Shown here: positions 43,843 to 52,759 of the stretch, piece by piece
How positions within the stretch are numbered: position 1 is the first letter of the stretch
Layout of the letters: every line of letters starts with the position of its first letter
Assembly (NCBI RefSeq): GCF_041021895.1
Contig: NZ_CP157428.1
Span: 3,100,001-3,164,000 of the forward strand
Direction of reading: 5' to 3'
Length of the DNA: 64,000 bases
Origin: Acinetobacter sp. XH1741
Lineage (GTDB): Bacteria; Pseudomonadota; Gammaproteobacteria; Pseudomonadales; Moraxellaceae
Program-made: the position numbers and the translations under genes
The notes under the pieces: model-generated
What the model was told of the DNA's origin: nothing
Seen by the model: the letters and a program-made list of their open reading frames with translations, nothing else
The model's database searches: none

Positions 43843-44667
43843 TTAAAGATTCAGACTCGACACATACTGGGTTGGCGTAACACCCATCGCTTTTTTAAAG
43901 TGACGATTAAAGTGACTTTGATCGGAAAATCCGCATTGCTGTGCGACTATCACAATTTGAACGCCTTGTTTTAATAACTGTCGTGCTTTATGCAAACGTG
44001 CTTGCACTAACCACGCATGAGGTGGTAAACCCACGTGCTTTTTAAATTGTCTTAAGAAATGCCAAGCACTAAGCCCGACCATATCAGCGAGTTCCTGTAA
44101 AGAAAAATTCTTCTCAGGCATATCTGCCAACAAATCTTTAACTTTTAATACTTTCGAATAAGCTTCTGGTAACTCACAAAAAGTATGTCTCGATTTTCCA
44201 TGCCGCACCATCAAACAAGCTATAGTAGATAAATACATGGTTTCTTTAAGCAGGAAATTATCTTTTTGTTCTAATAAATCAAATAATAAGCAGAGCTGCT
44301 GAGATAACCCTAGGTCTTGAATAACAGCTTGAGGAAACCAAGGTGCACCATGAAAATTTTCAAAGAAATCTTGGCTTACTTCAGCAAGCATTTCAGGGGT
44401 AGGATAAATTGCACGATAACGCCAGCCTGATTCTACGGCAGATGAACCAGTATGAATTTCATCTGCATTCACCAAAATAATGTCGCCTTTAGGAGCAACA
44501 TGTAGCTGACCCGTCCTAAAAAAAGACTGGGCACCTTCTTCAATAACACCAATACAATATCCTTCATGTGTATGCTTTGAAAATTGTGTCTGGTGATAAT
44601 GTGCTTTTAGTAATTCTAGACCGCCCAACTCTCGCAAATGCAAGTAGTCGGCCTGTTCCCGCTGCAT
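43843..44667 (-). CDS. AraC-family regulator
   Basis: A 274-residue protein: a cupin-like N-terminal half (HEGYCIGVIEEGAQSFFRTG) and two C-terminal helix-turn-helices (LADMVGLSAWHFLRQFKKHVG and IVAQQCGFSDQSHFNRHFKK). It probably regulates azlCD; ligand unknown. Confidence 0.82.
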   Translation of the reverse strand: MQREQADYLHLRELGGLELLKAHYHQTQFSKHTHEGYCIGVIEEGAQSFFRTGQLHVAPKGDIILVNADEIHTGSSAVESGWRYRAIYPTPEMLAEVSQDFFENFHGAPWFPQAVIQDLGLSQQLCLLFDLLEQKDNFLLKETMYLSTIACLMVRHGKSRHTFCELPEAYSKVLKVKDLLADMPEKNFSLQELADMVGLSAWHFLRQFKKHVGLPPHAWLVQARLHKARQLLKQGVQIVIVAQQCGFSDQSHFNRHFKKAMGVTPTQYVSSLNL

Positions 44668-44765
44668 ACAAACAACTCATCTATTTATCTAGAAAAAACC
44701 ATAACATGTTTTAAAAAGATGCATAGAACAAAATTGCTGTTAAGGAGCATTCATACAATTCTATT

Positions 44766-45248
44766 TTATTGATAAATACGGCCATCATGTTTAAGCCAAC
44801 CATTTTCATGACGGTTTTGTGGATCATGATGCGTCCAATGCAATACGCCACCTTTTTCGTTATATTCATATTCACCATTAAATTCGACAATATCGCCTTT
44901 ATGTAAATTGTCAATTTTTGGTGCTAAATCAATATTGTGGGCAACTAAAATTGAAAGGCCATTTTTTAATACCAGAATAAACTTCTGATGTCGTGTGCCA
45001 TCATTATCTTCTCGTAAAATTGCTTTTACTCGACCACTTCCCTGCACTTGAACTTTACTTTGTCTATGTTCATAAGCGGCTTCTACGGTGTCTACCCCAT
45101 CGTTTGAAAGTGTAGACTCAGTATTCTGAGTTACGGAGTTTGATGATGGCGATTGATTTTTCTTATGCCCAGATAAATCCAGACCAAAATATGCAGCAAT
45201 CAATAAGACAATAATGCCGCCAATACTCAGATTTTTTTTATTTGTCAT
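44766..45248 (-). CDS. DUF3465-family protein
   Basis: A 160-residue protein with a hydrophobic N-terminal anchor (LSIGGIIVLLIAAYFGLDL) and a DUF3465 domain (VQVQGSGRVKAILREDNDGTRHQKFI, LHWTHHDPQNRHENGWL). It is probably a periplasm-facing anchored protein. Function unknown. Confidence 0.78.
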   Translation of the reverse strand: MTNKKNLSIGGIIVLLIAAYFGLDLSGHKKNQSPSSNSVTQNTESTLSNDGVDTVEAAYEHRQSKVQVQGSGRVKAILREDNDGTRHQKFILVLKNGLSILVAHNIDLAPKIDNLHKGDIVEFNGEYEYNEKGGVLHWTHHDPQNRHENGWLKHDGRIYQ

Positions 45249-45273
45249 TCTATAACCTTAATTTAACTGAGAT

Positions 45274-45300
45274 AAAAAAAGCCCCATTGGGGCTTTTTTT
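45274..45300 (-). terminator. Terminator after tsf
   Basis: AAAGCCCC and GGGGCTTT with T-runs on both sides. It separates tsf from the DUF3465 gene. Confidence 0.75.
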
Positions 45301-45313
45301 ATTGTGATACGAA

Positions 45314-46189
45314 TTACTTCGCAGCAGCTTGAGCAGCAGCAACTTCTTCAGCGAAGCTCATTTCTGCTTTTTTCTCGATACCTTCACCAACTTCGAAACG
45401 TACGAAGTTAGCAACAGTTGTACCAGTCGCTTTTAATACGTCAGCAACTTTTTTGTCGTTGTCGATAACGTACATTTGACGGTCAAGAGCAACTTCGTTT
45501 AAGTATTTCTCAACAGAACCAGTTACCATTTTCTCAACGATGTTCGCTGGCTTACCAGATTCTAACGCTTTCGCTTCAGCAATTTCTTTTTCTTTAGCGA
45601 TAAGGTCAGCTGGAACAGCTTCAGCGCTTACTGCTACTGGGTTGAATGCAGCAACGTGCATTGCAATACCTTTACCAGTGTCAGCATCACCTGTGTAAGA
45701 AACTACAACACCGATTTTTAAACCGTGTTTGTAGATTGCCAAGTTTTCGCCTTCAACGATTTTCGCGCGACGAACTTGGATGTTTTCACCGATTTTTTGA
45801 ACAAGCGCAATACGAGCTTCTTCAATTGATTGGCCATCAGCCAATTTTAATTCAGCGATTTTAGCAGCATCAGTTTCGCTAGCAGCTAAAGCAGCAGCAG
45901 CAACTGCGTGTGCAAAGTTAGAGAAGTTTTCGTCTTTAGCAACGAAGTCAGTTTGACAGTTTACTTCAACTAAGATCGCTTTTTTACCGTCTTGAACGAT
46001 AGTGATTGCACCGTCAGCAGCAATGTTGCCAGCTTTTTTAGCAGCTTTAGCTTGACCAGATTTACGAAGGTTATCAATAGCAAGTTCGATGTCACCGTTC
46101 GCTTCTGTTAATGCTTTTTTGCATTCCATCATTGCAAGACCAGTACGGTCACGTAATTCTTTTACCATGCTTGCAGTAATTGCAGTCAT
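45314..46189 (-). CDS. tsf: Elongation factor Ts
   Basis: A 291-residue translation factor that recharges EF-Tu with GTP. The N-terminal TS-N domain is MVKELRDRTGLAMMECKKALTEANGD, with ILVEVNCQTDFVAKDENF as another family mark. It follows rpsB on the same strand, the classical operon. Confidence 0.95.
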   Translation of the reverse strand: MTAITASMVKELRDRTGLAMMECKKALTEANGDIELAIDNLRKSGQAKAAKKAGNIAADGAITIVQDGKKAILVEVNCQTDFVAKDENFSNFAHAVAAAALAASETDAAKIAELKLADGQSIEEARIALVQKIGENIQVRRAKIVEGENLAIYKHGLKIGVVVSYTGDADTGKGIAMHVAAFNPVAVSAEAVPADLIAKEKEIAEAKALESGKPANIVEKMVTGSVEKYLNEVALDRQMYVIDNDKKVADVLKATGTTVANFVRFEVGEGIEKKAEMSFAEEVAAAQAAAK

Positions 46190-46231
46190 GTTGATCTCCT
46201 AAAATCGGTAGAAAATAAATCTTTTCAACAA

Positions 46232-46259
46232 AAACGGCCCAAAGAAACTCTGGGCCGTT
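46232..46259 (-). terminator. rpsB-tsf intercistronic terminator
   Basis: AACGGCCCA pairs with TGGGCCGTT, then T-rich sequence on the minus strand. It would reduce tsf transcription relative to rpsB, as known in other bacteria. Confidence 0.7.
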
Positions 46260-46326
46260 TGCACTCTCGACGCTTAATTTGCCACCATTACATGTCGCAA
46301 AAATGACAAGCCTGCGTCAAAACGCA

Positions 46327-47079
46327 TTAAGCCTCAGAAGCGTCTTTCGCAGCGTCGTCGCCTTTTGCTTGAGCGTTCGCTTGAGATTGAGCGTATTCTT
46401 TACCAGCAAGAATTGCGTCAGCCATAGCTGAAGCATATAAAGTTACTGCACGGATCGCATCGTCGTTACCAGGAATAACGTAATCAACGTTGTCTGGGTT
46501 AGAGTTTGTATCAACGATACCGATAACAGGAATACCTAAGTTCTTAGCTTCTTTAATTGCAATCGCTTCGTGATCAACGTCGATTACAAATAATGCGTCA
46601 GGTAAACCACCCATGTTTTTAACGCCGCCTAAAGAACGCTCAAGTTTTTCCATCTCACGAGTACGTTCTAAAGCTTCACGTTTAGTAAGCTTAGCAAAAG
46701 TACCATCTTGAGATTGAGTTTGAAGATCTTTTAAACGGTTGATAGATTGGCGAAGTGTTTTCCAGTTCGTCAACATACCACCTAACCAACGGTGGTCTAC
46801 ATATGGTTGACCAGCGCGTTGAGCTTGTTCACGGATGATGTTAGAAGCAGCACGTTTTGTACCAACGAACAAAACTTTGTTCTTTTTGCTTGCTAATTGG
46901 TTAGCGAAGTTCAAAGCATCATTTAACGCAGGAACAGTGTGCTCAAGGTTGATGATGTGAATTTTGTTGCGCGCGCCAAAAATGTATTGACGCATTTTTG
47001 GGTTCCAGAAACGAGTTTGGTGACCAAAGTGCGCACCTGCTTGAAGAAGGTCGCGCATGCTTACGTTGTAATCTGCCAT
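46327..47079 (-). CDS. rpsB: 30S ribosomal protein S2
   Basis: I choose the ATG at 47079 ([27 protein letters not shown]), which has AAGG nine bases upstream and gives the usual length of 250 residues. Family marks include [14 protein letters not shown] and [21 protein letters not shown]. Confidence 0.95.
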
Positions 47080-47182
47080 TTTCTTTACCTTAAAAGTTGG
47101 GTTAGGCCTCCATATATCCGCATTCTCCACCTTTTTACAGGCACCCAGAGTAATGTGACGATATATGTGCGGATTTTTTACT
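47080..47182 (-). promoter_or_regulatory. rpsB leader, likely S2 autoregulatory structure
   Basis: The 5' leader has a long-range pairing ATCCGCA with TGCGGAT around a GGTGCCTGTAAAAAGGTGG segment, then GGAGGCC before the gene. This matches the general form of gammaproteobacterial rpsB leaders bound by S2. Assigned by pattern memory, not by structure calculation. Confidence 0.5.
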
Positions 47183-47289
47183 CCATCTATCAAAATTCTT
47201 CGTAAAAGATATTCACGAAAAGCATTTGATAAAATGGGCGGCTATTTATACCATAGACGCTTGTAAATTACCAAAAGTTTTTAGAGATC

Positions 47290-48114
47290 ATGAACAGTAC
47301 TTATACAGCTCCACGTCGATTAATTAAAACTCCAGATGAAATTGAAAAAATGCGCATTGCAGGACGACTGGCGGCTGAAGTTCTAGAGATGATCAAGCCG
47401 CATATTAAGGCTGGTGTAAGCACACTCGAGCTTGATACCATTTGCCGTAATCATATTGAAAATGTACAACATGCTATTCCAGCCTGTGTAGGGTACGGCG
47501 GTGCACCGGGACGCCCTGCATTTCAACACTCTATCTGCACTTCGGTTAACCATGTTGTATGTCATGGTATTCCGTCTGAAAATAAAATCTTAAAAAACGG
47601 CGATATCCTTAATATTGATGTAACTGTAATTAAAGACGGTTACCACGGCGATACCAACATGATGTATGTCGTGGGCGGTGAAACTTCTATTTTGGCAAAC
47701 CGTTTATGTAAAGTTGCTCAAGAAGCAATGTACCGTGGAATGGCTACAGTTAAGGATGGTTCATATTTAGGTGATATTGGCCACGCAATCCAAAAATATG
47801 TCGAGTCAGAACGTTTTAGCGTAGTACGTGAATATTGTGGTCACGGTATTGGTACCGTTTTCCATGATGAACCTCAAGTGTTGCATTATGGTCAAGCTGG
47901 CACTGGCATGCGTTTAGAAGCAGGTATGACTTTTACGATTGAACCAATGGTAAATGCGGGTGTTTGGCAGACTAAATTGCTTGGTGATAAATGGACTGTT
48001 GTAACTAAAGACCATAAACTTTCTGCTCAATATGAACATACTATTTTAGTCACTCAAACAGGTATCGAAGTATTAACTGCTCGTCCTGAAGAAGACCTGT
48101 CTCGCTTCAATTAA
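47290..48114 (+). CDS. map: Methionine aminopeptidase
   Basis: A 274-residue type I enzyme that removes initiator Met. The metal-binding residues appear in INIDVTVIKDGYHGDTN, HGIGTVFHDEP, FTIEPMV and YEHTIL. It is divergent from rpsB, as in many gammaproteobacteria. Confidence 0.94.
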   Translation: MNSTYTAPRRLIKTPDEIEKMRIAGRLAAEVLEMIKPHIKAGVSTLELDTICRNHIENVQHAIPACVGYGGAPGRPAFQHSICTSVNHVVCHGIPSENKILKNGDILNIDVTVIKDGYHGDTNMMYVVGGETSILANRLCKVAQEAMYRGMATVKDGSYLGDIGHAIQKYVESERFSVVREYCGHGIGTVFHDEPQVLHYGQAGTGMRLEAGMTFTIEPMVNAGVWQTKLLGDKWTVVTKDHKLSAQYEHTILVTQTGIEVLTARPEEDLSRFN

Positions 48115-48133
48115 TAGTTTAATCAAATTTAAT

Positions 48134-48165
48134 AAAAGGCTACTTTATGTAGCCTTTTATTTTTT
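48134..48165 (+). terminator. Terminator after map
   Basis: AAAAGGCTAC and GTAGCCTTTT form a ten-base stem and are followed by a T-rich tail. Confidence 0.75.
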
Positions 48166-48321
48166 ATTTTGTACTTTTTATTAATAAATCTTTCCAAATA
48201 TAAACAAATATTTCAAAAACATTACAATTATTAATTTTTATTACACAATCATTTTAATAAAACGCGCTATGGTGGGCTCAATAAAAATCAGTAAACAAAT
48301 GTCCGGACATGGAGTCCTTTT

Positions 48322-49377
48322 ATGATGAAAAAGTCATTATTTTGTATGACAGCTGCCCTTTTTGCTCTGCCAACAGTCACCTTCGCTGCTTCACCTTATT
48401 TTAGTTTAAAAGATGGTGATGGTTTCAAACGTTTTTCAGTCTCTGCTGGCTGGTTACATGCGATGCCACAAGGAAGCGCAAATCCAGTTAACATTAATAC
48501 CAGTGTCGCAGAAGGAACTACCTCTAAAGTAGGATCTGTATCAAAACAATCCGTCTTAAATGCAGCTGATCGAAGTTCTAATCCCCTGCTGTATGATGCG
48601 ATCAAGCTTTTACCTACAGATACATTACCCTCAATACTTACCGGAACAGCCACAGTAAATGGATTATCAAATTGGCAAAGTCAAGGTACGGGCTTAGAAG
48701 CTCAGAGTGTTGATACTGTTGGTATCATGGCAAATTATAATTTTACAGATAATTTATCTCTGGAAATTAAAGCCGGTGTTCCTCCAAAGGTAGATATAAA
48801 AGGTAAAGGAAATATTTATGCACCATTATCTGGCTCAGCCAATACCGCTCTGGGTCCAATAGGTCTAAAAGAAGATATTCATATCACTGACCTGACTCAA
48901 GGAGGTAAAGCAGCCACCGCACGTGCTTGGTTACCTGCCGTAGAATTGCACTATCAGTTTGGTAAGTCTGGAGTAAATAAATTCCGTCCATATGTAGGTG
49001 CAGGTGTTATGTATGCCTATTTCAATGACTTAAAAATGAATTCAGGGATTGAGTCAGATTTAATTAAAGCTGGGCATATGATTCAAAATATTCATGATGG
49101 CCAAGCTGGAGCAGCCCTTGATGGCAAGACATCATCAGCCAATCCTAAAGTAAAACTAGAAGCGACCGATACTTTTGCACCTATCGTAACTGTCGGTGCA
49201 ACTTATGACTTCAACCCGAATTGGTTTGCGGTTGGTTCCGTTTCTTACTCAAAAATGAATAATGAAGCAAAAATTTATGTCACTGACCAAAACACGGGTA
49301 AAGAGCTTATTAAAGCGAATACCAAAATTGATATTGACCCTCTCATTACCTATGTAGGTGTGGGTTACCGCTTCTAA
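48322..49377 (+). CDS. OmpW-family outer membrane protein, long form
   Basis: A 351-residue protein with a signal peptide ending in TFAA. OmpW marks are DNLSLEIKAGVPPKVDIKGKG, RPYVGAGVMYAYF and the C-terminal YVGVGYRF. It is longer than the roughly 200-residue E. coli OmpW because of inserts at about residues 30-110 and 230-270, probably extracellular loops. Substrate unknown; AlkL-type relatives pass hydrophobic molecules. Confidence 0.8.
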   Translation: MMKKSLFCMTAALFALPTVTFAASPYFSLKDGDGFKRFSVSAGWLHAMPQGSANPVNINTSVAEGTTSKVGSVSKQSVLNAADRSSNPLLYDAIKLLPTDTLPSILTGTATVNGLSNWQSQGTGLEAQSVDTVGIMANYNFTDNLSLEIKAGVPPKVDIKGKGNIYAPLSGSANTALGPIGLKEDIHITDLTQGGKAATARAWLPAVELHYQFGKSGVNKFRPYVGAGVMYAYFNDLKMNSGIESDLIKAGHMIQNIHDGQAGAALDGKTSSANPKVKLEATDTFAPIVTVGATYDFNPNWFAVGSVSYSKMNNEAKIYVTDQNTGKELIKANTKIDIDPLITYVGVGYRF

Positions 49378-49389
49378 TTTAAAAACATT

Positions 49390-49427
49390 AAAGCTATAAA
49401 GACTCCTTTAAGTTTTTATAGCTTTTT
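49390..49427 (+). terminator. Terminator after the OmpW-like gene
   Basis: AAAGCTATAAA and TTTATAGCTTT form the stem, followed by TTTTTT. Confidence 0.7.
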
Positions 49428-49632
49428 TATGGGTTAAATTAAATCTTGCTTCTTTTTAACTCAAAATGCTAAAAAAATGAGCATTTCTTATTAAATTATT
49501 AAGGAAATCTATTTCCATACTTCTATTACTTCCTTTTTTCTTCATTTTGTTTTCCTAATTCATTTTCCTTAAGATCAAACTAACTTAATAAAATTAAAAA
49601 CTAAGATTTTCCTTTTAGTAAAAATCATTTTT

Positions 49633-49648
49633 TGGCATGGCCTTTGCT
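49633..49648 (+). promoter_or_regulatory. Sigma-54-like promoter of the nitrate transporter
   Basis: TGGCATGGCCTTTGCT fits TGGCAC-N5-TTGCW with ten bases between the GG and GC cores. It lies about 140 bases before the gene, upstream of a structured leader, as expected for nitrogen-controlled genes. Confidence 0.6.
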
Positions 49649-49662
49649 TTATCTAACCATGA

Positions 49663-49711
49663 TGAATCAATGGCGATTCAATGGATAAACCAAGACGGCC
49701 AAAGATGTCCG
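49663..49711 (+). promoter_or_regulatory. Candidate ANTAR (NasT) antitermination leader
   Basis: Two hairpins with six-base loops occur in tandem: TGAATC-AATGGC-GATTCA (49663-49680) and CGGCC-AAAGAT-GTCCG (49696-49711, one mismatch). Both loops have A at position 1 and G at position 4, the ANTAR target rule. The linker is 15 bases. The gene just downstream transports nitrate, whose genes are often NasT-controlled. The terminator that would overlap is not clear. Confidence 0.5.
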
Positions 49712-49786
49712 CTCTGATCGGTATGCAAATAGACATTTCATTTTGTCATGCGCATTAAAATTTCGTTCAGTTCAGGGGGACGGCTT

Positions 49787-51133
49787 ATGTCTTCAAATAT
49801 CAATCTAGATGCAAAAAAAGCAACTGAGATTAAATTATTCAGTTTCTCAACTCCAGCCATGCGTGCTTTCCACCTGACTTGGCTGGCATTCTTCGTCTGC
49901 TTCTTCGCATGGTTTGCTTGTGCCCCTTTAATGCCCGTAATTAAAGGAGAGTTCGGCTTAACAAAAGATCAAATTGCCAATATTAATATCGCTGCTGTTG
50001 CAATTACCATTTTAGTACGACTTGCCGTTGGGCCTCTTTGTGATAAATATGGACCACGGATTACCTATACCACCCTTCTCTTGCTTGGCAGTATTCCTGT
50101 ATTTGGTGTAGCTGCTGCCAACAGTTATGAATCCTTTTTATTCTTCCGTTTGCTGATTGGTGCAATTGGCGCAAGTTTTGTCATTACACAATATCATACA
50201 AGTGTTATGTTTGCCCCTAACGTCGTAGGTACAGCCAATGCAGCTGCGGCTGGTTGGGGCAATGCCGGTGGCGGTGCAACTCAAGCTTTAATGCCTTTGT
50301 TACTGGGCGCAATTGTCATGTTTGGTGTTGAACAAACTATGGGCTGGCGCATTGCGTTAATTGTACCGGGTGTAATGATGGTGATTGTTGGCATTCTTTA
50401 CTGGAAATTAACCCAAGATTGTCCTCAAGGAAACTTTAAAGAAGTTCGTGCACAAGGCATTGAAGTTGGCAGTGGTAAAAAAGGCGGTATGGCAATTTTA
50501 ATGCAGGCTGCCCGTAACTACCGTGTCTGGATTTTATTTATCGCTTATGGCGCATGCTTCGGTATCGAAATTTTTATCCATAACGTTGCTGCAATGTACT
50601 ACGTTGATCAGTTCAAAATGGATTTAAAAACAGCAGGATTAACAGCCGGAATTTTTGGTTTACTTGCCTTATTTGCACGTGCACTAGGCGGCATTATTTC
50701 AGATAAAGTTGCACTCAAAAAAGGTTTGGATGGCCGTACAAAAGTACTGGTATTTATGATTTTAGGTGCAGGTTTATTCTTAATACTTTTCTCTCAAATG
50801 AATGCTGTTGCTTTCGCCATTATTTCGATGACTATTTTTGCACTATTTACGCATATGGCGTGCGGGGCGACATATGCATTGGTACCCTTTATTGACCGCA
50901 ATGCATTAGGCGGTGTTGCCGGTATTATTGGTGCTGGTGGTAATGCCGGTGCAGTTGCAGCTGGTTTCTTACTCAAAGGTGTACTTGATGTGCAAACTTG
51001 CCTATTTATTTTAGGTGGTCTAGTTATAGTCGCAGGCTGTAGCGTAATTTTGATCCGCTTCACCACTGAACATAAAGAAAAAGAACAAGTTCTTTTTGAA
51101 CAAGCTTTACTTGAACGTAATTCCGCAGCTTAA
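49787..51133 (+). CDS. NarK-type nitrate/nitrite transporter
   Basis: I choose the ATG at 49787 (MSSNINLDAKKATEIKLF), which has AGGGGGA eight bases upstream, giving 448 residues. It is an MFS protein with twelve spans and both nitrate signatures: GWGNAGGGATQ in TM5 and GAGGNAGAVAAG in TM11. It lies downstream of the sigma-54-like promoter. Confidence 0.88.
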   Translation: MSSNINLDAKKATEIKLFSFSTPAMRAFHLTWLAFFVCFFAWFACAPLMPVIKGEFGLTKDQIANINIAAVAITILVRLAVGPLCDKYGPRITYTTLLLLGSIPVFGVAAANSYESFLFFRLLIGAIGASFVITQYHTSVMFAPNVVGTANAAAAGWGNAGGGATQALMPLLLGAIVMFGVEQTMGWRIALIVPGVMMVIVGILYWKLTQDCPQGNFKEVRAQGIEVGSGKKGGMAILMQAARNYRVWILFIAYGACFGIEIFIHNVAAMYYVDQFKMDLKTAGLTAGIFGLLALFARALGGIISDKVALKKGLDGRTKVLVFMILGAGLFLILFSQMNAVAFAIISMTIFALFTHMACGATYALVPFIDRNALGGVAGIIGAGGNAGAVAAGFLLKGVLDVQTCLFILGGLVIVAGCSVILIRFTTEHKEKEQVLFEQALLERNSAA

Positions 51134-51144
51134 TTTTTATAATG

Positions 51145-51180
51145 AGCAGAAATCAAAATGATTTCTGCTTATTTACTTTT
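51145..51180 (+). terminator. Terminator after the nitrate transporter
   Basis: AGCAGAAATCA and TGATTTCTGCT form an eleven-base stem with an AAA loop and a T-rich tail. Confidence 0.75.
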
Positions 51181-51301
51181 ATAGCGTCACATAGCTCTTT
51201 CGAACTTTTTAATTCTTCTTAAATATTTTTATAGATATATCGATATTATTCGATATATCTTCTACAATCATTTATCACACTCTTATAACTTTACACTCAC
51301 A

Positions 51302-52516
51302 ATGACTAAAACAAGCAATCAATTTTCTCAGTCACTCATTTATATGTTGATCGGTAGCGCCCTTATCTTGGCTCTTTCATTAGGCGTACGTCATGGTTTT
51401 GGACTTTATTTGGTTCCGATGAGTCATGAGTTCGGTTGGGGGCAGCACGTTTTTAGTCTCGCGATTGCTATGCAAAATCTAATTTGGGGAGCCGTACAAC
51501 CTTTTACTGGTGCAATTGCAGACAAATATGGCAGCAAAATTGTGGTAGCTGTTGGCGGGCTTCTTTATACCCTCGGCTTATTATTAATGGCTTTTAGTTC
51601 AAATATCTTAATTTTAAATTTAAGCTTAGGTCTTATTATTGGTTTAGCTTTATCAGCAACTTCTTTTACTGTTTTACTCAGTGCAGTAGGTCGGGCAGCT
51701 CCTCCTGAAAAAAGAAGTATGGCAATGGGGATTGCCAGTGCAGCAGGTTCTTTTGGTCAATTTATTATGTTGCCCTCGACCCTTCTCTTGCTTAAAAGCG
51801 TGGGCTGGTCAGCAGCTTTAATGGTGAATGCGCTTTTAATCGCTCTTATTATCCCTCTAGCATGGATGTTAAAAGCCCCTATACATCAAACGCCAAAAGC
51901 AATTGCACAACCCCATCTTTCATTTAAACAAGTACTGAATATTGCCAGAAAACATAAACCCTTTTGGTGGTTAGCTTTAGGATTTTTAGTATGTGGGTTC
52001 CAAGTTGTTTTCTTAGGTGTACATTTGCCTGGCTATTTGATTGACCATGGCTTTGATGCAGCTACAGGTACTGTATTTCTCGCTTTAGTTGGCTTATTTA
52101 ATATTGTGGGGACGTATGGTGCAGGCTGGTTAGGTGATCGTTTCTCAAAACCTAAGTTATTAATGGCACTTTATGGCAGCAGAGGGATCGCAATCATTGC
52201 CTTTCTACTATTACCGTTAAGCACTTATACAGTATATGCTTTTGGGGTAGTCATGGGACTTCTATGGCTCTCTACCGTTCCGCTTACGAATGGCATCGTG
52301 GCAAATATGTTTGGCGTTAAATATCTTTCAATGCTAAGCGGCATTGTCTTTTTCACCCATCAGGTTGGTTCTTTTTTTGGCGGCTGGCTTGGCGGTGTTA
52401 ACCATGACTTAACAGGTAATTACAATGCAATTTGGCTATGTTCTATTGCATTGAGTATAGTAGGCGTAATCGTACATTTCTTTGTAAATGAGGAGGCCGT
52501 TATTCATGATGCATAA
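51302..52516 (+). CDS. MFS transporter
   Basis: A 404-residue protein with twelve hydrophobic spans and the loop motif GAIADKYGSKIVVAVGG. It resembles CynX/oxalate-type or monocarboxylate MFS members; substrate unknown. It overlaps the start of a small partner gene. Confidence 0.75.
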   Translation: MTKTSNQFSQSLIYMLIGSALILALSLGVRHGFGLYLVPMSHEFGWGQHVFSLAIAMQNLIWGAVQPFTGAIADKYGSKIVVAVGGLLYTLGLLLMAFSSNILILNLSLGLIIGLALSATSFTVLLSAVGRAAPPEKRSMAMGIASAAGSFGQFIMLPSTLLLLKSVGWSAALMVNALLIALIIPLAWMLKAPIHQTPKAIAQPHLSFKQVLNIARKHKPFWWLALGFLVCGFQVVFLGVHLPGYLIDHGFDAATGTVFLALVGLFNIVGTYGAGWLGDRFSKPKLLMALYGSRGIAIIAFLLLPLSTYTVYAFGVVMGLLWLSTVPLTNGIVANMFGVKYLSMLSGIVFFTHQVGSFFGGWLGGVNHDLTGNYNAIWLCSIALSIVGVIVHFFVNEEAVIHDA

Positions 52517-52640
52517 TGCCTTACTTTTGAAAACAATTATGACATTCCTCATCGGAGTTCTTCTGGTTTTGTCCATCGTTTTATGGAAACAGACACCTGA
52601 TTTATTTGAATATTTTAATCAAGCATTTTGTGCGCACTAA
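52506..52640 (+). CDS. 44-residue single-span protein coupled to the MFS gene
   Basis: A 45-codon frame starts MMHNALLLKTIMTFLIG, has one hydrophobic segment (VLLVLSIVLW) and ends in FNQAFCAH. AGGAGG lies nine bases before the first ATG, inside the end of the MFS gene, so it is translationally linked. It may modulate or stabilise the transporter. Not recognised in any family. Confidence 0.6.
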   Translation: MMHNALLLKTIMTFLIGVLLVLSIVLWKQTPDLFEYFNQAFCAH

Positions 52641-52710
52641 AGAGATAAGATGCTAAACCCATACAGAATATTGTCATAAAAATATAAAAATCGTATGGTC
52701 TAATGAAAAT

Positions 52711-52740
52711 AAAAAAGCCCGCAAGTTTGCGGGCTTTTTT
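52711..52740. terminator. Bidirectional terminator
   Basis: AAAAGCCCGCA and TGCGGGCTTTT form the stem, with T-runs on both strands. It lies between the small gene and sthA (convergent). Confidence 0.8.
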
Positions 52741-52759
52741 ATGAAAAACTTATTTAAAA

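Noticed and set aside
46327..47193. Longer start of rpsB
   Set aside because: The extra 38 residues read through the structured leader and do not resemble S2; the start at 47079 gives the usual length.
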